A stretch of 16,548 nucleotides of DNA from an uncultured Erysipelotrichaceae bacterium. Its GTDB lineage: Bacteria; Bacillota_I; Bacilli_A; RF39; UBA660. The position numbers were made by a program, and so were the translations under genes. Below, piece by piece: positions 6,086 to 14,599 of this stretch. The stretch spans positions 1 to 16,548 of the forward strand of contig CACXEC010000078.1 in NCBI GenBank assembly GCA_902766545.1, read 5' to 3'. Below the pieces are notes generated by a model that was not told where the DNA came from, did no database searches, and worked only from the letters and a program-made list of their open reading frames with translations. Every line of letters begins with the position of its first letter. The first letter of the stretch is position 1.

Positions 6086-7335
6086 ATTCTATATACATAT
6101 TCATCTGCAATATTTCCGTATGTTTTGGTAATCTCATCTATTGAATCTTTATCCATTTTTTGAGCTATCCTATGCATATGTGTATTTTGATAACACTTTA
6201 ATAAATCTTTGTCAATAATTGTTTGTGGAGAATCAATTACAGCATTTAATTTTGCCTCAAGACCTCTTACTATTTGCATCATTTCAGCATCAATTTGACC
6301 TCTTTGATAATTTAAGACATCAATTTGTTCATTAACAGATGTTAGCATACCTTTTATAGTGTTTATAAATCCGTTTATGTCATTTATATAACATTCACAA
6401 TTATTTTCTAAAAATTCAAAATCGCTTTTTGTTCCAAAGTATGTTCCAAATTCTGATAGTATTTCTTTATATTTATTAATAATTATCTTTTTTACAGTTT
6501 TTTGAATTTCTTCACATATTAACTCAATAATTGGTAATAATTCTTTTAATTGTTGTCTAGCTTTTTTCGAAAAAACTGATTTTACTTTGAGCATTTTATA
6601 TAATTCATAACAATCATGGAATCTGTTAATTATATCCATATATTCATTATAATACGAATCACTATCATCTAAACTAAACATATTACATAAAGTATTAGTT
6701 CTTTCTATATTACTAGGATATTTATCTGTTAAAACTTTTTTTATTAGTAAAGGTGAATAATCTAATAATTGTTTTCTTAATGCTGGAAGTCTTCTTAAGG
6801 CTAATATTAATTTTTCTTTTAATGCTAGCAATTCTGCTAAATTCACTGTATAGTAACCTTGTTTAAGTTCATCTAAACCTTTAATAGGTAAGGACTTATA
6901 ATTTAATCTAAATGTTGTAGTTATATTTTTTTTCTTTTTAGCTAAACTTTTTAATCTATTCTTTTGTGTTGTTAAATAATTATATCCTTCTTTTGTTTGC
7001 ATAAACGTATAAATGGCCTCGTCTAATTTGCTTGGCTTTTGTGATAATAGTGCATCATAATGTTCTTTAGCTTTTGAAGTTGATGTAATAAAATATCCTT
7101 TAACTGCTTCTTCTGGAACTTCATCTGAAATATTATTTTCTTTACGATATCCATCTATAGAAGTTAAAATAAGACCGCTCATATATAGAAAGTCTAAATA
7201 ATCTTCTAAAGAATCATAATTACTTAATTCAATACTTTTTACTTGATGTTCATATGAATCTTCAGGTAATAATGATATTTGTTTTGCTATTTCATCTTTT
7301 TGGTCAATATATTTTGTTTTTAAATTTTTTTCCAT
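6070..7335 (-). CDS. Unrecognised 421-residue, mainly helical cytoplasmic protein
   Basis: I do not recognise this family. The protein has no signal peptide or membrane segment, is almost wholly helical in character, and has heptad-like stretches at about 165-205, 260-290 and 320-370. A basic patch KKKK sits at 133-136. Cysteines are sparse (C217, C242, C274, C313, C315, and one near 385), with C313 and C315 as a CxC pair. Near the C-terminus is a histidine-rich spot, THMHR. No nucleotide-binding or catalytic motif is evident. The ATG follows AAAGGGGG, and the gene has its own well-formed promoter and its own terminator, so it is an independent unit. Normal codon use and complete signals argue for a real, expressed gene. 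A scaffold or nucleic-acid-associated role is conceivable but only a guess. Confidence 0.8.
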   Translation of the reverse strand: MEKNLKTKYIDQKDEIAKQISLLPEDSYEHQVKSIELSNYDSLEDYLDFLYMSGLILTSIDGYRKENNISDEVPEEAVKGYFITSTSKAKEHYDALLSQKPSKLDEAIYTFMQTKEGYNYLTTQKNRLKSLAKKKKNITTTFRLNYKSLPIKGLDELKQGYYTVNLAELLALKEKLILALRRLPALRKQLLDYSPLLIKKVLTDKYPSNIERTNTLCNMFSLDDSDSYYNEYMDIINRFHDCYELYKMLKVKSVFSKKARQQLKELLPIIELICEEIQKTVKKIIINKYKEILSEFGTYFGTKSDFEFLENNCECYINDINGFINTIKGMLTSVNEQIDVLNYQRGQIDAEMMQIVRGLEAKLNAVIDSPQTIIDKDLLKCYQNTHMHRIAQKMDKDSIDEITKTYGNIADEYVYRIIPIQ

Positions 7336-7340
7336 TAAAA

Positions 7341-7391
7341 AATCCCCCTTTTGATGAGGATTATCATATCATATTAATTCTTTTTTGTAAA
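7341..7391 (-). promoter_or_regulatory. Sigma-A promoter of the 421-residue gene
   Basis: On the minus strand the -35 is TTTACA (7386-7391) and the -10 is TATGAT (7363-7368), with a 17-bp spacer and a TGn extension. The ribosome site AAAGGGGG lies just before the ATG at 7335. A short inverted repeat (AATCC...GGATT) around the ribosome site could mask it, but the predicted start site lies inside the left arm, so I doubt that this matters. Confidence 0.65.
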
Positions 7392-7399
7392 GTTTTTTA

Positions 7400-8245
7400 T
7401 TATTTTTGACTTTTTTTACTTATTTTAACATTTTTATTAATTGATTCATAATTATCAATAATTGAAATAAAGGCATGCGGATCTATTAAACTTATTCCTT
7501 CTTTTAATTTATAATAGTCTTTTGTTTCAATTACTGTCATAATTATTTTATTTTTTTGATTTGTAAATCCACCCTTAATATTGAATTCTGTATAATCATA
7601 TTTTAAATCATTTATTAAGTAAGTTTTTATATCATCGATTTTACTAGTAATGATAAAAAAAGTTTTATTGGAATTAATTCCAAATTTTGATTTTGTAGAG
7701 AAATATGTAATAACTAAAATTATTACAGATGAATAAATAGCAACATTTATTCCATAATTAATTAATGCTAAAACTATTACAAAGAAATCAATAATATATG
7801 TTAAGTATTTTGTCTTATAAACTTTATTTTTGTTTACCATTTCTTCTAGGATATCAAAACCGCTTGCCGAAGCTCCTTCTTCATAGATTAGACTATAACC
7901 ATATCCACAAATAAAAGCTCCAGTCAAGGCAACTAGTAAAAGTTCTAAACCATTTATTTTTATAATATTAGTAATGTCTTGGGTTAAATATATTAATACA
8001 GGAATTAATAAAGCTGCAATTAAATGCTTTTTCATGTTGTTGATTTTCAAAATAGGAGTTGAAATTATTATTAAAAATAAATTTACACACGCTATAAAGA
8101 TTACAGCACTGTAGTTATAAATGTTATTAAATATACTACCTAGTCCAATTAATCCGCTTGGAATAAAATTATAGGGTACAAAAAATAAATTATAAGATAC
8201 TGCAATTAATAAGCATCCTAGTGCTATTTTAATATATTTTTTCAT
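7400..8245 (-). CDS. YitT-family integral membrane protein
   Basis: This is a polytopic membrane protein of the YitT family (DUF161 plus C-terminal DUF2179), a widespread Bacillota family of uncertain function. Five or six hydrophobic segments fill residues 5-185; the family's glycine-rich turn pattern appears as NFIPSGLIGLGSIF (26-39) and again as EEGASASGFDIL (122-133). The soluble C-terminal domain (about 192-270) carries FFIITSK, NIKGGF and the closing DPHAFISIID. The 281-residue length is usual. The ATG lies 2 bases after the prfB stop, and its ribosome site GAGG lies inside prfB's 3' end, so the two are co-transcribed and probably coupled. No terminator is obvious after it. Confidence 0.9.
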   Translation of the reverse strand: MKKYIKIALGCLLIAVSYNLFFVPYNFIPSGLIGLGSIFNNIYNYSAVIFIACVNLFLIIISTPILKINNMKKHLIAALLIPVLIYLTQDITNIIKINGLELLLVALTGAFICGYGYSLIYEEGASASGFDILEEMVNKNKVYKTKYLTYIIDFFVIVLALINYGINVAIYSSVIILVITYFSTKSKFGINSNKTFFIITSKIDDIKTYLINDLKYDYTEFNIKGGFTNQKNKIIMTVIETKDYYKLKEGISLIDPHAFISIIDNYESINKNVKISKKSQK

Positions 8246-8247
8246 AA

Positions 8248-9340
8248 TTACCTCTTTATTCTTAAATATTCTTTCATAAAATCTAATATGTCACCATTTA
8301 ATATTGCATCAGCATTACTATTTTCATAGCCGCTTCTAACATCTTTGACTAATTTATAGGGTTCCAAAGTATAATTTCTTATTTGATTTCCAAATTCTAT
8401 ATTAACATGATTCTTTAATTTGTTAATATCGTTTTCATTATTTTCATGCATTAGTTTTTCTAGTTTACTAATTAAAACTTTCATAGCTTGTTCTTTATTC
8501 TTTATTTGACTTCTTTCATTTTGACAAGTAACAACAATTCCTGTTGGTATATGCGTAATTCTTACTGCAGAATCTGTTGTATTTACGCCTTGACCGCCTT
8601 TTCCAGATGAGCGGTATACATCTACCCTTATATCATCAGGTTTTATAGTGACTGTATTTGATTGTTCTATTTCTGGTATAACTGATACAGCAGCAAATGA
8701 AGTATGTCTTCTTTTGCTTGCATCAAAAGGGCTAATTCTTACTAATCGATGAATTCCTTGTTCTCCTTTGAAGTACCCATAAGCATGGTTACCTTCTATT
8801 TTTAACGTTACGCTTTTTATTCCAGCTTCATCACCTTTTTGATAATCTAGTGAATAATACTTGTAATCATTTTTATCACAAAACATTTGATACATTCTAA
8901 GAAGCATAGATGCCCAATCTTGTGCTTCAGTTCCACCAGCGCCAGGATGTATTTCTAAAAAGCAAGAATTATTATCATATTTTTCTGTAAATAGTGTCTC
9001 GATTTCCATATTTTCAATTTCTTTAGTTAATTTTTCACCATTTTTTTCTAGCTCATTAATTTCATCGATATCTTTATCGTTTAAAATTGATATTAAATCT
9101 AAGGCATCATTAATGTATTTGTTTAGTTCTTCATATAAAGATATTTCTTTTTTTAAGGAAATTAGCTGACTATTTATTTTATTTGCTAAAGTAGGATCAT
9201 TCCATATATTTGCATCTGATAATCTGCTTTCTAAATCTATAATTTTTGACTTTTTAGTTTCTAAGTCAAAGTGACCTCCCAATTAAGCTAAGACGTTTAC
9301 TTAAATTTATATATTGATTTTTTATATCGTATATATTCAT
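8248..9340 (-). CDS. prfB: Peptide chain release factor 2 (RF2), programmed +1 frameshift
   Basis: RF2 recognises UAA and UGA and triggers peptide release. The gene is split over two frames. Frame one runs from ATG 9340 (after AGGATGG) for 24 codons, MNIYDIKNQYINLSKRLSLI then GRSL, to an in-frame UGA at 9266-9268. A +1 shift at CUU-U continues as DLETKKSK to TAA at 8248. The joined protein has 363 residues. The SPF recognition tripeptide falls at 203-205 and the catalytic GGQ at 248-250, within two residues of the E. coli positions. A gene model starting near 9282 would lack the true N-terminus. RF2 senses its own level: low RF2 slows UGA termination and favours the shift. yitT follows directly. 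In many Bacilli secA precedes prfB; here an ABC transporter does. Confidence 0.96.
9265..9280 (-). promoter_or_regulatory. RF2 programmed frameshift site
   Basis: On the minus strand an internal Shine-Dalgarno-like GGGAGG (9275-9280) is followed three bases later by CUU UGA C (9265-9271). This is the spacing of the classic prfB element (SD, three bases, CUU UGA C). The sequence differs from E. coli only in the SD run and the spacer codon (UCA here). Confidence 0.95.
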
Positions 9341-9347
9341 AATTCAC

Positions 9348-9388
9348 CATCCTAATTTAATATTATCATAATGCGTTATTTCATTCAA
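9348..9388 (-). promoter_or_regulatory. Probable prfB promoter
   Basis: On the minus strand the -35 is TTGAAT (9383-9388) and the -10 is TAATAT (9360-9365), with a 17-bp spacer. The expected start lies next to the AGGATGG ribosome site of the ATG at 9340. It occupies the short gap after the ABC permease gene. Confidence 0.45.
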
Positions 9389-9406
9389 TAATATTGATAA
9401 TTGTTT

Positions 9407-11029
9407 TTATATTGAAAGATTATCAAAATCTTTTATACTCTTGTTTACTAAATATAAGTAAAGAAGTATATCAATTATACTAAATATTACAATTGATAAA
9501 AATAATATTAGCGTTGATGACATTGTTCCTGCAACACTTAAAATAAATCCTATAGATATAATCATTAATAGCATTCCTATCATAACCGAAACAAATGAGC
9601 TTGTACTTTGTTTGACTATTTCCGCATCATTTTCGGCATCTAATTTAGGATATTTTAAATTTACTATTAATCCAATAAAATGAGATATCAACGGAATTAA
9701 AATGGATAATGTTATTAATAATATACAATCAATGATGCTTACTTTAAATCTTATAAATAAGATAATAATTCCAAGCAATAAAGCTGGAGTTGTTATGTAC
9801 AAACTGGAATATATTTTAGACATTAGTATAGTTTTAGTTGTGATTGGTAATGTCTTAATGGTATTAATATTTTTTCCTTCTAAACTAATAACAGAGTTAG
9901 TAATTGATGACATAAACGCTGTAAAGCATATAAGTATAAGTATTAATAAAGATGTGTTATTTATAATCATTTCTTTTGATATGTTTAATCCTTCTTGATT
10001 GGTTAGCATTGGTAAAATACTGTCAAATTTAAATGATATAATTATGCTAGCAAGTATAAATATTACTAATCCTAATCCTGCATTAATAATAAAAACTGGA
10101 GTATTAAAAAATACATTTAGTTCTTTTTTTATTAATGCTTTTGTAGGAGTTGTAGATTTAATTTTATTTTTATTATATATATTATTTTTTTTGTTACTTA
10201 CTATTTTAAGTTTCGAATTAATCTTAAAATAAAATCTACTTAAGATAAATATTGAAACTATTAATAATATGATATTTACTAAAGTATATACTAATAGTTC
10301 GATTATATTAAACTGCGTAGCAAGTTTAGCATATAATCCTGCAGGATAATATAATTTAATTAATAAATCATTTATGCTTGTAGCATTCTTAGCTAAATAA
10401 TCAAAAGCATTATCTATATTATATGATAAATACAATATTACAATTAACAATATCATTGATAATAAAACTTGTGCATAATTTTTATACTTGAAGCGGCTAG
10501 ATAAACTGGATGATATTGCTCCTATTATACAGGATATAATAATTGGTATAATCGGCAAAGTAAAAATCATTATAAAACTAGTTAAAAAGAATGTCCATTG
10601 AAGATTTTCACCCCATCTAATATATGCTATTATAAGTGGAATAATAAATAGTGAATTAAAAATTAATTCAAAGACATAGAATTTAAAGATTCTAACTAAT
10701 AATACCGTACTTTTTTTAATGGGAAGGGATAATAATAACTGATCATCTTTACAATTAAATATTAATGTTCCTGTTTTATATATACCTTCAATAATAGTCA
10801 TTATTGCTGTTAAGAATACAACCATAGATAAAACTATATGTTGTAGGTGCATAGGACTTAGTTTTTCAAATAATAAATTCGTGTTTGACCAAATAGCAAA
10901 CATAAAACATAATGATATAAATAGAGGAAGAATAAATTTATTCTTTTTATTATTATTTTTTGCTCTGATTTTAAAAATATTCATATCATTAGTCATACAG
11001 GCTTTTATAAGTGAATATATTTTTTTCAT
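9407..11029 (-). CDS. ABC exporter permease (ABC-2-like, about 12 membrane segments)
   Basis: This 540-residue polytopic protein is the membrane partner of the ATPase encoded just upstream. Hydrophobic segments occur in two halves: about six between 33 and 265, a polar lysine/asparagine-rich linker near 270-300, and about six more between 310 and 535. Each half has a similar cytoplasmic motif (LLLSLPIKKSTVLL and EGKNINTIKTLPITTKTILM), typical of large ABC-2 permeases of Bacilli that are duplicated in one chain. The ATG overlaps the ATPase stop by one base (TAATG), so translation is coupled. The substrate cannot be deduced. Self-resistance or export of a peptide or lipid is usual for such pairs, but no biosynthetic genes are nearby. 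Confidence 0.88.
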   Translation of the reverse strand: MKKIYSLIKACMTNDMNIFKIRAKNNNKKNKFILPLFISLCFMFAIWSNTNLLFEKLSPMHLQHIVLSMVVFLTAIMTIIEGIYKTGTLIFNCKDDQLLLSLPIKKSTVLLVRIFKFYVFELIFNSLFIIPLIIAYIRWGENLQWTFFLTSFIMIFTLPIIPIIISCIIGAISSSLSSRFKYKNYAQVLLSMILLIVILYLSYNIDNAFDYLAKNATSINDLLIKLYYPAGLYAKLATQFNIIELLVYTLVNIILLIVSIFILSRFYFKINSKLKIVSNKKNNIYNKNKIKSTTPTKALIKKELNVFFNTPVFIINAGLGLVIFILASIIISFKFDSILPMLTNQEGLNISKEMIINNTSLLILILICFTAFMSSITNSVISLEGKNINTIKTLPITTKTILMSKIYSSLYITTPALLLGIIILFIRFKVSIIDCILLITLSILIPLISHFIGLIVNLKYPKLDAENDAEIVKQSTSSFVSVMIGMLLMIISIGFILSVAGTMSSTLILFLSIVIFSIIDILLYLYLVNKSIKDFDNLSI

Positions 11030-11736
11030 TATTTATCTTCAAGCTCCATAAATACATTTTCTAAAGATTTATCTCCCTTGATTTCTTTCATGTTACCACT
11101 TTTAATTAGCTTACCATTTTTGATAATAGCAACTCTTGAGCATATTTTTTCAGCTACATCAAGAATGTGTGTTGAATAAAAAACTATTTTCTTTTCTTTA
11201 ACCATTTCATTTAGAATTTCCTTAATATCAAATACAGCTTTAGGATCTAAACCAACAAATGGTTCATCCATGATAAGTATTTTAGGGTCATGTGCTAAGG
11301 CAGAAATTAAAACTATTTTTTGTTTCATGCCATGAGAATAACTATCAATTGTATCATTTAGTTTATCTTCCATATTAAATAACTTAGAATATTTTTCAAT
11401 ATTTTTTCTTCTTGTTTCGATATCTATATCATACATATCGCAGATAAAATTAATATAATCAATGGCTTTCATATGTTCATATGTTTCTGGATTATCAGGT
11501 ACATATGCCATAATCTTTTTACATTCTACAGGGTTTTCTTTAATAGAAATGCCATCTATTAAGATATCTCCAGCATCAAAGTCGTGAATTCCAACAATAG
11601 ATTTTATAAGAGTTGTTTTACCTGCTCCATTATGTCCTATAAAGGCAAAAATATCCCCATCATTTACTGTAAAAGATATATCATCAAGAGCCTTTATATC
11701 TCCATATTTTTTGGTAACATTTTTAATCTCTATCAT
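11029..11736 (-). CDS. ABC transporter ATP-binding protein
   Basis: This 235-residue cytoplasmic ATPase powers the coupled permease. All motifs are present: Walker A GHNGAGKT (34-41), the Q-loop region AYVPDNPETYE (77-87, with aspartate where glutamine is usual, as in other exporters of this group), signature YSHGMKQK (133-140), Walker B ILIMDEP (153-159), D-loop GLD and switch histidine H190 in STHILD. The closest groups by eye are the YtrB/EcsA-like exporters with ABC-2 permeases. The ATG follows AAAGGAG, under an extended -10 promoter. The two genes form their own operon. Confidence 0.94.
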   Translation of the reverse strand: MIEIKNVTKKYGDIKALDDISFTVNDGDIFAFIGHNGAGKTTLIKSIVGIHDFDAGDILIDGISIKENPVECKKIMAYVPDNPETYEHMKAIDYINFICDMYDIDIETRRKNIEKYSKLFNMEDKLNDTIDSYSHGMKQKIVLISALAHDPKILIMDEPFVGLDPKAVFDIKEILNEMVKEKKIVFYSTHILDVAEKICSRVAIIKNGKLIKSGNMKEIKGDKSLENVFMELEDK

Positions 11737-11743
11737 AAAAGTA

Positions 11744-11768
11744 CTCCTTTATTAAAATTATTATAACA
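11744..11768 (-). promoter_or_regulatory. Extended -10 promoter and ribosome site of the ABC operon
   Basis: On the minus strand TGTTATAAT (-10 at 11760-11765, TG at 11767-11768) precedes AAAGGAG (about 11744-11750) by roughly 10 bases. The ATG is at 11736. No clear -35 is seen. The small palindrome GACTCAGTC (11778-11786) lies upstream, but its role is unknown. Confidence 0.5.
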
Positions 11769-11808
11769 CATTAATAGACTCAGTCGTTATTTCCTTACTT
11801 TTTGACTC

Positions 11809-12324
11809 TTAGTTATTATCTATCCACTGTTCTACTTTTGATTTGGAACTATTTACCTCGGAACCAACGATAGCTAACCCTGACGTGAAATTAGCTCCTA
11901 CACATATTTCTTTTAATTGATTTGGTACTCCAGATAATCCGGAACCTTCATGAGTAGTAAACGGCCTTATAGTTTTACCGGTATAGTCATACCCCTTTAA
12001 GGCAGTAAATAATTCTTCAGGCATACCTCCCCAGTAAATTGGTGATCCTACATAAATTATTTCATATGATGAAATATCGGGAATATTTTCTTTGATTGGC
12101 GCATTATGTTCTCGTGTTCTTATTTTAGCTTCTTCGATACATTTCATATAATTTGATGGATAGGGATTTAACGGTTCAACTTTAAATAACTCTCCACCAG
12201 TTATATCTTTTATGTATTCAGCAATAACTTCAGTATTTCCTTTATCTATATATCTCATTTCTCCACCAAAGTAATTTTCATCAGCCCTACTAAAATATAT
12301 TATTAAACTTTTTTTATCTTTCAA
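11809..12324 (-). CDS. Flavodoxin-family protein
   Basis: This 171-residue flavodoxin-like protein (Flavodoxin_4 type) binds FMN and moves electrons to an unknown partner. The first strand and phosphate loop are SLIIYFSRADENYF, with the loop extended to about residue 30 before GNTEVIAEYI. The second FMN-loop region is YVGSPIYWGGMP, and the third is TTHEGSGLSG. Such proteins in Bacillota often lie beside cyclophilin-like lipoproteins, alpha/beta hydrolases and aldo-keto reductases, and two of those families are close upstream here. The start is TTG at 12324, supported by a perfect AGGAGG seven bases before it. The TAG stop of the CDF gene is part of that ribosome site (TAGGAGG), so the two genes are tightly coupled. 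Confidence 0.88.
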   Translation of the reverse strand: MKDKKSLIIYFSRADENYFGGEMRYIDKGNTEVIAEYIKDITGGELFKVEPLNPYPSNYMKCIEEAKIRTREHNAPIKENIPDISSYEIIYVGSPIYWGGMPEELFTALKGYDYTGKTIRPFTTHEGSGLSGVPNQLKEICVGANFTSGLAIVGSEVNSSKSKVEQWIDNN

Positions 12325-12335
12325 TTGATATCCTC

Positions 12336-13448
12336 CTAATCACTAACATCAACGTCAAGGGTTATTTCTATTCGATAGTCCTTATATTTTTTTTGGATCT
12401 CGTCATATATTTTTCTATATAACTCTTCTCGATTATTAACGTTAAAATCTATAATTATATCAAAACTAATAGTTTTTTCTTTTTTATCTATATAAAATCC
12501 ATGCATCTGTAAAATTTCTTTATAAGAAAAAACAATTTCTGATATTTCTTTTTTGGCATTTATAACACTTTTTTCTTTGGTATTAATAGAATAAACTCCT
12601 ATTGTATGTAATATTACTCCATATTTTTCCGATATCATCTTAGTTATTTTTCTAGATAATTTATCAATATCGGCAACAGTTAATGTGTCTAATACTTCAA
12701 TGTGTACTGATCCTAAATATTTATCTGGGCCATAATCATTTAAAATTAAATCATAAGCTCCTTGAATGTCCTTTTCTTTTATAATATCTTGCTTAATAGA
12801 TTTCGATAAATCGCTTTCAATTCGAACGCCAAGCATATTATCAACTGACTCTTTTATTAACTCTAAACCAGATTTAATAATAAATGCTGATAATAATATT
12901 CCTACATATGCTTCTAAACTTATTTTAAATAGCATGTATATAATAGCAGATGCTAATACAGACATTGATAGGATCGCGTCATTAAATGCATCTGACCCAC
13001 TAGCTACCAATGAATTGGAATTAACTTTCTTTCCTTTTTTCTTAACATATATTCCTAAAATAAATTTAACAATAATACCTGCAAGCAAAATAATTAATGT
13101 AATTGTAGAATAATCAGCCACTTCTGGATGAATAGCTTTTTTAATTGATTCAACAAATGCTGTAATACCGGCATATAAAACTATTCCAGATACAACAAGC
13201 GATGTCATATACTCAATTCTTCCATAGCCATATGGGTGCTTTTTATCTGGTGCTTTGCCAGCAAGTTTGGTTCCAACGATTGTTATAATACTTGATAATG
13301 CGTCACTTAAATTATTAATTGCATCAGATATAATTGCGATTGAATTTGCTAAAAGTCCTACAAAAGCTTTAAATCCCGCAAGAACAATATTAGATATTAT
13401 ACTTATTATACTAGTTTTAATAACAATCTTTTCTCTATTGTTTTTCAT
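12336..13448 (-). CDS. Cation diffusion facilitator, manganese-type by motif
   Basis: This six-helix CDF antiporter exports divalent metal in exchange for protons. The transmembrane part covers about residues 10-210. The metal site in helix 2 is SDAINNLSDALS, giving N45 and D49; in helix 5 it is SDAFNDA, giving D153 and D157. That ND-DD quartet is the pattern reported for manganese CDFs such as MntE, whereas zinc CDFs have HD-HD or DD-HD. The conserved KKHPYGYGR is at 69-77. After the usual cytoplasmic dimer domain (about 215-290) there is a second ferredoxin-like stretch to residue 370, so the tail is longer than in the commonest members. The ATG follows AAGGTG. The gene ends in TAG inside the flavodoxin's ribosome site. 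Confidence 0.92.
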   Translation of the reverse strand: MKNNREKIVIKTSIISIISNIVLAGFKAFVGLLANSIAIISDAINNLSDALSSIITIVGTKLAGKAPDKKHPYGYGRIEYMTSLVVSGIVLYAGITAFVESIKKAIHPEVADYSTITLIILLAGIIVKFILGIYVKKKGKKVNSNSLVASGSDAFNDAILSMSVLASAIIYMLFKISLEAYVGILLSAFIIKSGLELIKESVDNMLGVRIESDLSKSIKQDIIKEKDIQGAYDLILNDYGPDKYLGSVHIEVLDTLTVADIDKLSRKITKMISEKYGVILHTIGVYSINTKEKSVINAKKEISEIVFSYKEILQMHGFYIDKKEKTISFDIIIDFNVNNREELYRKIYDEIQKKYKDYRIEITLDVDVSD

Positions 13449-13491
13449 ATTTCACCTTATAATAAAATACTTATTTAACATTTATATATTT

Positions 13492-13968
13492 TTATTTTTC
13501 GAACTTAATAGTAATATTTCCGTTATCTAAATTTGGCAAATTATCAATATGACCTATTTTTGTATAACTGTATTTTGTATTAAAAGATTTATAAAAAATT
13601 ACTAAGCAGTTATCTCCAAATAACATTACATCTCCCTTATTTATTAAAGAAGGTATTGATGAATTAGTAGGTAAAGAGGATTCTAAATAAACATATTTTT
13701 CATTACCATTTAGTTCAATCATTTTATATTCTTTTGGTAATAATTTAATAAATTCGGCAGTTGTTTTGTTATCTTCTAAACTTAATGTATAGGATTTATT
13801 ATTTATAGTTATATTAATACTTGCCAATTTTTCATCTTCTTCCTTAGTTTTATTTATCCGATTTGAATTATTTTCTTCATTATTCTTTTTTGAATTATCA
13901 TTGTGACTCATACAACCTGTAATTAATAATAAACAACAAATAGTAATTAATAATATTTTTTCTTTCAT
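13492..13968 (-). CDS. Cyclophilin-like lipoprotein
   Basis: This 158-residue exported lipoprotein has a lipobox LITGC with the acylated Cys at residue 19, then a polar Asn/Lys/Glu-rich linker to about 48. The rest matches the 'cyclophilin-like fold' family: INITINNKSYTLSLEDNKT, then FIKLLPKEYKMIELNGNEK, LESSLPTNSS, INKGDVMLFGDNCLVIFYK and YSYTKIGHIDN. Prolyl isomerase activity is not established for this family. The ATG directly follows the stop of the alpha/beta hydrolase fragment with no intervening base and no clear ribosome site. Its translation may therefore have depended on coupling to the hydrolase, now truncated. CDF and flavodoxin genes follow on the same strand. Confidence 0.85.
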   Translation of the reverse strand: MKEKILLITICCLLLITGCMSHNDNSKKNNEENNSNRINKTKEEDEKLASINITINNKSYTLSLEDNKTTAEFIKLLPKEYKMIELNGNEKYVYLESSLPTNSSIPSLINKGDVMLFGDNCLVIFYKSFNTKYSYTKIGHIDNLPNLDNGNITIKFEK

Positions 13969-14367
13969 TTATTTTAAATTATCCTTTAAAAACTTTTCAA
14001 TTTTGTCAAATGGTATAACATTTTTTTGATCATATAAGTCTGTGTGAGTTGCACCAGGAATAATAACTAATTCTTTATTAACCGTATATTTAGAATCTTT
14101 AATCATGTTACTATATGCATCTTTTCCCATATAAAGAGAATGTGCTTTATCTCCGTGAACAAGCATTACTGCAGTTCTAATTTCATTGGCATAGTGAAAT
14201 AATCTAACATTCATCATGGAAGTATTAGTTTGTTTAGACCATCCGTTATTTGAATTTAAACTTCGCTTATGATATCCTCTTGGAGTTTTATAATAAGAAT
14301 GATATCCTTGTAAAAATTCAGGAGAATTTTCTGGTAATGGATCAATTACACCAAATATTTTTTTCAC
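13969..14367 (-). pseudogene. C-terminal fragment of an alpha/beta hydrolase
   Basis: The 132 codons match only the C-terminal part of secreted or cytoplasmic alpha/beta hydrolases (about 300 residues or more) found beside cyclophilin-like proteins. Visible pieces are PLPENSPEFLQGYHSYYKTP with RGYHKRSLNSNN, then AVMLVHGDKAHS (with the acid Asp) and IPGATHTDLYD (with the catalytic His). The nucleophile elbow GxSxG and the whole N-terminal half are missing, so hydrolase activity is not expected. The only usable start is a GTG at 14367 with a poor ribosome site. The frame stays open upstream as YNPFRKEHDA to a TGA at 14398-14400, and some of this may be residual homology. Beyond it the sequence is AT-rich and meaningless in this frame. 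It looks like a 5' deletion remnant, possibly still transcribed. Confidence 0.75.
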
Positions 14368-14391
14368 CGCATCATGCTCTTTTCTAAAAGG

Positions 14392-14400
14392 ATTATATCA
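14392..14400 (-). promoter_or_regulatory. Extended -10 element upstream of the hydrolase fragment
   Basis: On the minus strand TGATATAAT is a perfect extended -10, lying about 25 bases before the GTG at 14367. It could drive the fragment, the lipoprotein, the CDF and the flavodoxin as one transcript. No clear -35 is seen. The stretch from 14401 to 14523 contains nothing else I can identify. Confidence 0.45.
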
Positions 14401-14523
14401 TAAATTACAAATTATATTATTATTTTATGATTTATTTTTTTGTATAAATTTATTAAAAACAAAAAAAGCTTTACTTTTTTATTGAGACTTGTATTATTTA
14501 TTAATCTTGATATATTACAATAC

Positions 14524-14553
14524 AAAAAGTGATGTCTTAATTTCTGACATCAC
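14524..14553 (-). terminator. Terminator after the XRE regulator gene
   Basis: An 8-bp perfect stem, GTGATGTC with GACATCAC (plus-strand 14529-14536 and 14546-14553), has a 9-base loop. It is followed on the minus strand by a U-run. It lies about 45 bases after the regulator's stop. Confidence 0.85.
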
Positions 14554-14599
14554 AGTATAAATTACCTAATATTTAATGCATCTCAATATCATATGACAA

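Noticed and set aside
9702..10232. Two adjacent plus-strand openings inside the ABC permease gene
   Set aside because: Hydrophobic antisense shadows of a membrane-protein gene; no promoter or ribosome site.
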